Shown: one piece after another, positions 58,767 to 64,000 of the stretch
Layout: every line of letters begins with the position of its first letter
Position numbering within the stretch: the stretch's first letter is position 1
Assembly: GCF_013410035.1 (NCBI RefSeq)
Contig: NZ_JACCBW010000002.1
Coordinates: 1,301,817-1,365,816 of the forward strand
Origin: Nocardioides cavernae
GTDB taxonomy: Bacteria > Actinomycetota > Actinomycetes > Propionibacteriales > Nocardioidaceae
Reading direction: 5' to 3'
Length of the DNA stretch: 64,000 nucleotides
The notes under the pieces: model-generated
Told to the model about the DNA's origin: nothing
Seen by the model: the letters and a program-made list of their open reading frames with translations, nothing else
Databases searched by the model: none
Made by a program: the position numbers and the translations under genes

Positions 58767-60170
58767 GTGCCGACTGCCCACCCCTCCGGCTGGGCGCACG
58801 CCGACGGTGCCCTGCGCGGTCCGCACTGGCTGCGTGAGCCGGCCGACCCCAACGCCCTCGTCGAGCACCTCTGGTCGAGCACGACCGCCAAGACCGACGG
58901 CGTGCTGAGCGTCGGCGGGGTGCCGCTGCCCGACCTGGTGGCCGAGCACGGGTCCCCGGCGTACGTCCTCGACGAGGCCGACTTCCGGGCGCGCGCCCGC
59001 GCCTTCCGCGACGCCTTCGCCGACTACGACGTCTTCTACGCCGGCAAGGCGTTCCTCTGCACGACCGTGGTGCGCTGGCTCGCGGAGGAGGGGCTGTCCC
59101 TCGACGTGTGCTCCGGGGGCGAGCTCACGGTCGCCGAGCGCGGCGGCTTCCCGATGGAGCGGATCGGCTTCCACGGCAACAACAAGACGCTCGGCGAGCT
59201 GGAGCGCGCGGTGGAGCTCGGCGTCGGCCGCGTCATCGTGGACTCCTTCCACGAGGTCGAGCGCCTGGCGGCGATCACGACCGAGCTCGGCCGCACGGTC
59301 GGCGTGATGGTGCGCGTCACCGCGGGCGTGGAGGCGCACACCCACGAGTACATCGCGACCGCCCACGAGGACCAGAAGTTCGGCTTCTCCATCGCCAGCG
59401 GCGACGCCCTCGAGGCGGTGCGCCGCGTGCACGCCGCGCCGGGGCTGCGACTCCTCGGCCTGCACTCCCACATCGGCAGCCAGATCTTCGACACCTCCGG
59501 CTTCGAGGTCGCCGCCCGCCGGGTCCTCGCGCTGCACGCCCAGGTGAGCGAGGAGCTCGGCGTCGAGATGCCCGAGATGGACCTCGGCGGCGGCTTCGGG
59601 ATCGCGTACACCACCCAGGACGACCCGGCGGACCCCGCGCGGCTCGCGGCCGAGATGAGCACGATCGTGGCGCACGAGTGCCGGGCCCTGGGCATCGCCG
59701 GACCGCGCCTGTCGATCGAGCCGGGCCGGGCCATCGTCGGCCCGTCGATGTGCACCGTCTACGAGGTCGGCACGGTCAAGGAGGTCGCCCTCGACGGTGG
59801 CCTGCGCCGCTCCTACGTCTCGGTCGACGGCGGGATGAGCGACAACATCCGCACCGCGCTCTACGACGCGGACTACTCCGCGACCCTGGCCTCGCGTCCC
59901 TCCGAGGTGGGCCCGCTGCTGGCCCGGGTGGTCGGCAAGCACTGCGAGGCCGGCGACATCGTCGTGAAGGACGAGTTCCTCCCCGGCGACGTGCGCCCCG
60001 GCGACCTCGTCGCGGTGCCCGGAACGGGCGCCTACTGCAGATCCATGGCGTCCAACTACAACCACGCGCTGCGTCCTCCGGTGATCGGAGTTCGGGACGG
60101 GAAGACCTTCACCGTCCTCCGCAGGGAGACTGAGGCCGACCTGTTGGCGACCGATGTGGGTGCGTACTGA
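58767..60170 (+). CDS. lysA: Diaminopimelate decarboxylase
   Basis: The 467-residue PLP enzyme performs the last step of lysine synthesis. The PLP Lys is K94 in FYAGKAFLC, with HSHIGSQI and the catalytic Cys region CTVYEVG (SMCTVYE) later. The N-terminal 40 residues (HPSGWAHADGALRGPHWL) are an actinobacterial extension. The stop overlaps the hom start by one base (TGATG). Confidence 0.95.
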   Translation: MPTAHPSGWAHADGALRGPHWLREPADPNALVEHLWSSTTAKTDGVLSVGGVPLPDLVAEHGSPAYVLDEADFRARARAFRDAFADYDVFYAGKAFLCTTVVRWLAEEGLSLDVCSGGELTVAERGGFPMERIGFHGNNKTLGELERAVELGVGRVIVDSFHEVERLAAITTELGRTVGVMVRVTAGVEAHTHEYIATAHEDQKFGFSIASGDALEAVRRVHAAPGLRLLGLHSHIGSQIFDTSGFEVAARRVLALHAQVSEELGVEMPEMDLGGGFGIAYTTQDDPADPARLAAEMSTIVAHECRALGIAGPRLSIEPGRAIVGPSMCTVYEVGTVKEVALDGGLRRSYVSVDGGMSDNIRTALYDADYSATLASRPSEVGPLLARVVGKHCEAGDIVVKDEFLPGDVRPGDLVAVPGTGAYCRSMASNYNHALRPPVIGVRDGKTFTVLRRETEADLLATDVGAY

Positions 60171-61483
60171 TGAGTGAGGCTGACAAGCGACTGAGGGTCG
60201 CTGTCCTGGGCTGCGGAGCCGTGGGCTCCCAGGTGGTGCGGCTGCTGACCGAGCAGCGCGACGACCTCACGGCCCGCGTGGGCGCGCCCGTCGAGCTCGT
60301 CGGCGTGGCCGTACGCCGTCTCGACGCCCCGCGCGACGTCGAGGTCCCCGAGGGCCTGCTGACCACGGACGCCGCCGGCCTCGTCGCGCGCGACGACGTC
60401 GACCTCGTCGTCGAGGTGATCGGCGGCATCGAGCCGGCCCGCTCGCTGATCCTCGCGGCGCTGGAGAACGGAGCCAGCGTCGTCACGGCCAACAAGGCGC
60501 TGCTCGCCGAGGACGGCCCGACCCTCTTCGAGGCGGCCGCCAAAGCCGAGCGCGACCTCTACTACGAGGCGGCCGTCGCCGGCGCCATCCCCATCCTGCG
60601 CCCGCTGCGCGAGTCCCTCGCCGGCGACAAGGTCACCCGGGTGCTCGGCATCGTCAACGGGACCACCAACTTCATCCTCGACAAGATGGACACCTCCGGG
60701 GCGGGCTTCTCCGAGGCGCTCGAGGAGGCCCAGGACCTGGGCTACGCCGAGGCCGACCCGACCGCCGACGTCGAGGGCTTCGACGCCGCCGCCAAGGCCG
60801 CGATCCTCGCCAGCCTCGCCTTCCACTCCCGCGTCACCGCCTCCGACGTCTACCGCGAGGGCATCTCCGAGGTCACCGCCGCGGACGTCGCCAGCGCCCG
60901 CGACATGGGATCGGTCGTCAAGCTGCTGGCGATCTGCGAGCTGCGACGCGGGCCCGACGGCCACGAGCAGGTGGCCGCCCGCGTGCACCCCGCGATGATC
61001 CCGCGCTCGCACCCGCTGGCGAGCGTGCGCGAGGCCTACAACGCCGTCTTCGTGGAGTCGGAGGCCGCGGGCCAGCTGATGTTCTACGGCCCCGGCGCCG
61101 GTGGTGCGCCCACGGCGAGCGCCGTGCTCGGAGACCTCGTCACGGTCGCCCGCAACCGCCTCGCCGACACCCGCGGGGCGGGGGAGTCGGCGTACGCCGA
61201 CCGCGCTGTGCAGCCGATGGGGGAGACCCGCACCCGCTACCACGTGGCGATCGACGTCGACGACCGCGCGGGCGTGCTCGCGGCGGTGGCCAACGCGTTC
61301 GCCGACCACGACGTGTCGATCCAGACGGTACGCCAGGAGGGTCGCGGCGCCGACGCCCAGCTCGTCGTCGTCTCGCACGCCGCCCCGGACGCTGCGCTCA
61401 GCGCCACGGTGGAGGAGCTGCGGAGGATGGACATCGTCCGCGAGGTCACCTCGGTGATGCGGGTCGAGGGAGGCGACGAGTGA
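60170..61483 (+). CDS. hom: Homoserine dehydrogenase
   Basis: The 437-residue enzyme reduces aspartate semialdehyde to homoserine. The nucleotide-binding GCGAVGS lies at residues 14-20, [11 protein letters not shown] and the catalytic region [17 protein letters not shown] follow. A C-terminal ACT domain (from [12 protein letters not shown]) allows feedback by threonine. It overlaps thrC by GTGA. Confidence 0.96.
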   Translation: MSEADKRLRVAVLGCGAVGSQVVRLLTEQRDDLTARVGAPVELVGVAVRRLDAPRDVEVPEGLLTTDAAGLVARDDVDLVVEVIGGIEPARSLILAALENGASVVTANKALLAEDGPTLFEAAAKAERDLYYEAAVAGAIPILRPLRESLAGDKVTRVLGIVNGTTNFILDKMDTSGAGFSEALEEAQDLGYAEADPTADVEGFDAAAKAAILASLAFHSRVTASDVYREGISEVTAADVASARDMGSVVKLLAICELRRGPDGHEQVAARVHPAMIPRSHPLASVREAYNAVFVESEAAGQLMFYGPGAGGAPTASAVLGDLVTVARNRLADTRGAGESAYADRAVQPMGETRTRYHVAIDVDDRAGVLAAVANAFADHDVSIQTVRQEGRGADAQLVVVSHAAPDAALSATVEELRRMDIVREVTSVMRVEGGDE

Positions 61484-62553
61484 GCACCACCAACGGCCAG
61501 TGGCGCGGCGTCATCGAGGAGTACCGCGACCTGCTCGAGCTGCCCGAGGGACTGGCGGCGGTCACCCTGCGCGAGGGCGGCACGCCGCTGGTGCACTCGG
61601 AGTGGCTCACCGGCCTCACGGGCGGTGAGGTGTGGCTCAAGGTCGAGGCCAACAACCCGACCGGGTCGTTCAAGGACCGCGGGATGACCGCGGCGATCTC
61701 GGTCGCCCGGCACGAGGGGGCCGAGGCGGTGGTCTGCGCGTCCACCGGCAACACGTCCGCGTCGATGGCGGCCTACGCCGCGAAGGCCGGGCTCAAGCCC
61801 CTCGTGCTGATCCCCGAGGGCAAGATCGCCGCCGGCAAGATGGCGCAGGCGGTCGTGCACGGCGCCCAGATCATCATGGTGCGCGGCAACTTCGACCACT
61901 GCCTCGACATCGCGCGCGGCCTGGCCCGCGACTACCCGGTCGCCCTGGTCAACTCGGTCAACCCGGTGCGCCTCCAGGGCCAGAAGACGGCGTCGTTCGA
62001 GGTCGTCGACTTCCTCGGCGACGCGCCCGACTTCCACCTGCTGCCCGTCGGCAACGCGGGCAACATCGCCGCCTACTGGCTCGGCTACCAGCAGTACGCC
62101 GAGCTCGGGCGCGCCACGAGGCGCCCCGTGATGCGCGGCTTCCAGGCCGAGGGCGCGGCGCCCCTGGTGACCGGCGAGCCGTTCCCCGACCCCGAGACCA
62201 AGGCCACCGCGATCCGCGTCGGCAACCCCGCCTCGTGGCACCTCGCCGAGATGGCGGCCAAGGAGTCCGAGGGACGTTTCGCCGCGGTCTCGGACGAGCA
62301 GATCCTCGCCGCCCAGGTGGAGCTGGCCCGCCACGACGGCGTCTTCGTCGAGCCGGCCTCGGCCGCCGGCGTCGCCGGCCTGCTCGCCGAGCTGTCGGCG
62401 GGGGAGAGCTACGCGGGGCGGACCGTGGTCATCACCGTCACCGGCCACGGCCTCAAGGACACCGCGACCGCGCTGGAGACGTTCACCGACATCGTCGACA
62501 CCGTGGTGGACGCCGACGTCGCCGCGGCCGCTGCGGCCGCCGGTCTCGCCTGA
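61480..62553 (+). CDS. thrC: Threonine synthase
   Basis: The 357-residue PLP enzyme has its cofactor Lys at K65 in [10 protein letters not shown] and the [13 protein letters not shown] region [19 protein letters not shown]. It converts phosphohomoserine to threonine. Its stop overlaps the thrB start by one base. Confidence 0.96.
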   Translation: MSTTNGQWRGVIEEYRDLLELPEGLAAVTLREGGTPLVHSEWLTGLTGGEVWLKVEANNPTGSFKDRGMTAAISVARHEGAEAVVCASTGNTSASMAAYAAKAGLKPLVLIPEGKIAAGKMAQAVVHGAQIIMVRGNFDHCLDIARGLARDYPVALVNSVNPVRLQGQKTASFEVVDFLGDAPDFHLLPVGNAGNIAAYWLGYQQYAELGRATRRPVMRGFQAEGAAPLVTGEPFPDPETKATAIRVGNPASWHLAEMAAKESEGRFAAVSDEQILAAQVELARHDGVFVEPASAAGVAGLLAELSAGESYAGRTVVITVTGHGLKDTATALETFTDIVDTVVDADVAAAAAAAGLA

Positions 62554-63449
62554 TGGCGCAGTTCGTCGACGGGCCGGTGCGGGTCACCGTGCCCGCGACG
62601 TCCGCCAACCTCGGCCCCGGCTTCGACTCGCTCGGCCTCGCCCTCTCGCTGCGTGACGAGCTCGAGGCGGAGGTGCTGCCACACGGCCTGGAGGTCGAGG
62701 TGGACGGCGCGGGAGCGGACGGCGTACCCCGCGACGAGTCGCACCTGGTCGTCCGGTCGATGCGCGCCGCCTTCGACCTCATGGGGGAGCAGCCCCCCGG
62801 GCTGCGGCTGTCGTGCCGCAACGTCATCCCCCACGCCCGCGGCCTCGGCTCGTCGTCCGCCGCGATCGTCGCCGGCGTCGTGCTGGCACGCGCGCTCGTG
62901 GCGGGCGGGCAGCTCCTCGCCTCCGACGAGACGCTCTTCGACCTCGCCGCGGACCTCGAGGGCCACCCCGACAACGTCGCTCCCGCGTTCTACGGCGGCT
63001 TCGTCATCTCGGGCCGCGAGGACGACCGCTGGTACGCCGTGCGCGCCGGCGTCGACCCCCGCATCACGGCGGTCGTCTTCGTGCCGCCGACCGGCGTGGA
63101 GACGAAGGTCGCCCGGGGGCTGCTCCCCGACTCGGTGCCGCACGCGGACGCCGCCGCCAACGCGGGTCGCGCCGCCCTCCTCGTCGCCGCCCTGACCGGC
63201 CAGCCCGAGCACCTGCTCGCCGCGACCCGCGACTGGCTGCACCAGGACCAGCGGGAGCCGGCCATGCCCGCGACGCTCGCGCTCGTACGCGCCCTGCGCG
63301 CTGACGGCGTACCCGCTGTGGTGTCCGGCGCCGGTCCCACCGTGCTCGCCTTCGGCTCGGCCGACACCTCGCCGCTCACCGCACGGTGCCCCGACGGGTG
63401 GGCCTGCCACGACCTCGCGGTCGAGCCCTCCGGCGCGCTCGTGCTCTGA
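62553..63449 (+). CDS. thrB: Homoserine kinase
   Basis: The 298-residue GHMP kinase has the ATP-binding glycine loop PHARGLGSSSAAI at about 93-105 and NLGPGFDSLGLAL near the N-terminus. It phosphorylates homoserine, completing the threonine module. It is the last gene of the operon before rho. Confidence 0.95.
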   Translation: MAQFVDGPVRVTVPATSANLGPGFDSLGLALSLRDELEAEVLPHGLEVEVDGAGADGVPRDESHLVVRSMRAAFDLMGEQPPGLRLSCRNVIPHARGLGSSSAAIVAGVVLARALVAGGQLLASDETLFDLAADLEGHPDNVAPAFYGGFVISGREDDRWYAVRAGVDPRITAVVFVPPTGVETKVARGLLPDSVPHADAAANAGRAALLVAALTGQPEHLLAATRDWLHQDQREPAMPATLALVRALRADGVPAVVSGAGPTVLAFGSADTSPLTARCPDGWACHDLAVEPSGALVL

Positions 63450-63459
63450 CGGCGTCCGT

Positions 63460-63474
63460 CCGCCACCCCGGCGG
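63460..63474 (+). terminator. Short hairpin in the thrB-rho gap
   Basis: CCGCC/GGCGG with a 5-nt loop, 11 bases after the thrB stop. It is weak. Confidence 0.3.
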
Positions 63475-63483
63475 GAGCCCTGC

Positions 63484-63489
63484 TAACCT
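63484..63489 (+). promoter_or_regulatory. Candidate -10 box of rho with a long leader
   Basis: TAACCT about 130 nt upstream of the rho start. The intervening GC-rich leader (63496-63610) could carry a rho-controlled attenuator, as is usual for rho genes. GAAGGA lies 5 nt before the rho GTG. Confidence 0.4.
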
Positions 63490-63621
63490 GACGGCGCGCC
63501 GTTCGGCGCACCGCCCGGCCGGTCCCCGGCCCGCCCGTCCGATCGGGCGCACGGGCGACACACCTTCCGCCTCGCGGCCGCCCGACGGCGCCGCAGGCGA
63601 CGCAACGTGCGAAGGACCCAC

Positions 63622-64000
63622 GTGACCGAGACCCCCTCCGCCACCGCGGAGAACGCTGCCCCCGAGGCCGCCGAGACCACGGCCGAGACCACGGCCGAGA
63701 CCAGCAAGCCCGCGAAGAGGGCGGCGTCGAAGGGCTCCGGCCTCGGCTCGATGCTCCTGGCCGACCTCAAGTCGATGGCCGCCGGCCTCGGCATCGCCGG
63801 CGCCGGCTCGATGAAGAAGGCCCAGCTGGTCGACGCCATCAAGGCGACCCAGTCCGGTGGCGGCCGACCCGCCGCCCAGGCCGACGCCCCGGCCCAGCCG
63901 ACCTCCCAGCCGACCTCCCAGCCGACCTCCCAGCCGACCTCCCAGCCGACCTCCCAGCCGACCTCCCAGCCGACCTCCCAGCCGACCTCCCAGCCGACCT
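63622..64000 (+). CDS. rho: Transcription termination factor Rho (N-terminal fragment)
   Basis: The frame runs off the window. It starts at GTG with GAAGGA 5 nt upstream, has an Ala/Glu/Thr-rich N-terminus (AETTAETTAETSKPAKRAA), the Rho N-terminal SAP-like segment (LLADLKSMAAGLGIAGAGSMKKAQLVDAI, in parts), then at least nine Gln-Pro-Thr-Ser units up to the edge. Actinobacterial Rho proteins carry long low-complexity insertions here before the RNA-binding domain. Position after thrB is canonical. Confidence 0.9.
   Translation, partial: MTETPSATAENAAPEAAETTAETTAETSKPAKRAASKGSGLGSMLLADLKSMAAGLGIAGAGSMKKAQLVDAIKATQSGGGRPAAQADAPAQPTSQPTSQPTSQPTSQPTSQPTSQPTSQPTSQPT
63895..64000 (+). repeat. Perfect 12-bp tandem repeat in rho
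   Basis: CAGCCGACCTCC is repeated without a single change in eight full copies plus ten bases, continuing past the window end. Each unit encodes Gln-Pro-Thr-Ser. Identity at DNA level suggests recent expansion by slippage or recombination. Confidence 0.95.

Noticed and set aside
56496..60065. Nearly 1200-codon frame on the minus strand across argS and lysA
   Set aside because: Only the last 166 codons, from the GTG at 56993, encode a real protein (the thioesterase). The rest mirrors argS and lysA.
60170..62553. Threonine attenuator or riboswitch before hom, thrC or lysA
   Set aside because: The genes overlap or lie within 6 bases, leaving no leader; no run of threonine codons or lysine riboswitch-like structure was seen.
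63895..64000. Short regular repeats that might be read as a CRISPR array
   Set aside because: The units are 12 bp, contiguous and in frame with rho; there are no spacers.

Overview
The window is high-GC DNA (GTG starts are common, GC is high at third codon positions) whose gene content is that of an actinobacterium, most likely a Nocardioides-type Propionibacteriales species. Supporting signs are a WhiB1-type protein, the sigR-rsrA mycothiol stress pair, nickel superoxide dismutase with its SodX protease, a fused alpha-ketoglutarate decarboxylase (Kgd), bL37, an argS-lysA-hom-thrC-thrB-rho block and many leaderless promoters. No transposase, phage or CRISPR locus was seen. Most of the sequence is chromosomal core with accessory insertions.

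Layout. 0-6.3 kb: the end of a small coupled gene pair, aminopeptidase N (pepN), a secreted Ig-like protein, a DUF4184/PASTA membrane pair and glutaminase. 6.3-11.7 kb: a tandem hairpin repeat, then a leftward, translationally coupled operon (acyl-CoA dehydrogenase, SDR, APH-like kinase, histidine phosphatase, second SDR) divergent from a TetR regulator with a 29-bp palindrome between them. This is the unfused gene set of ACAD10/ACAD11-type 4-hydroxyacyl-CoA metabolism and is the most interesting pathway here. 11.7-20.4 kb: a secreted metalloprotease, a cytidylyltransferase, DUF445, a phospholipase D-like protein, an S4 protein, and an ABC-2 exporter divergent from a histidine kinase/response regulator pair.

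20.4-41 kb: a stress and regulation block whose backbone (rsgA, aroA, SRAP protein, sigR-rsrA, pdtaS, whiB1) parallels mycobacterial Rv3228-Rv3219. It is interrupted by accessory genes: a sigma factor fused to its own zinc-finger anti-sigma domain, membrane anchor and Thr/Pro stalk; a second ECF sigma factor with a membrane Asp-loop partner; a degenerate GGDEF-like gene carrying a 19-bp inverted repeat; and a TPP enzyme. A SigR-type promoter lies upstream of sigR, positioned to make an N-terminally extended isoform. SigF/RsbW and sodN/sodX close the block.

41.8-56 kb: malic enzyme, a secreted protein, a LOG protein, an Eis-like acetyltransferase, an oxidoreductase pair, a FabR/DesT-like TetR regulator with an upstream TGAAC-N4-GTTCA palindrome, DUF6104 with kgd, a lipoprotein/LCP pair and a secreted choice-of-anchor P protein. 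56-64 kb: tRNA-Arg(CCG), a thioesterase, then argS-lysA-hom-thrC-thrB in a tightly packed operon, and rho, cut by the window edge inside a perfect 12-bp tandem repeat encoding Gln-Pro-Thr-Ser.

Regulatory style. Many genes start exactly 6 nt after a TANNNT -10 box, so leaderless transcription is widespread, and many co-directional neighbours overlap by 4 nt (ATGA or GTGA), implying coupled translation. Calls rest on reading the sequence and on family knowledge; no database search was run.
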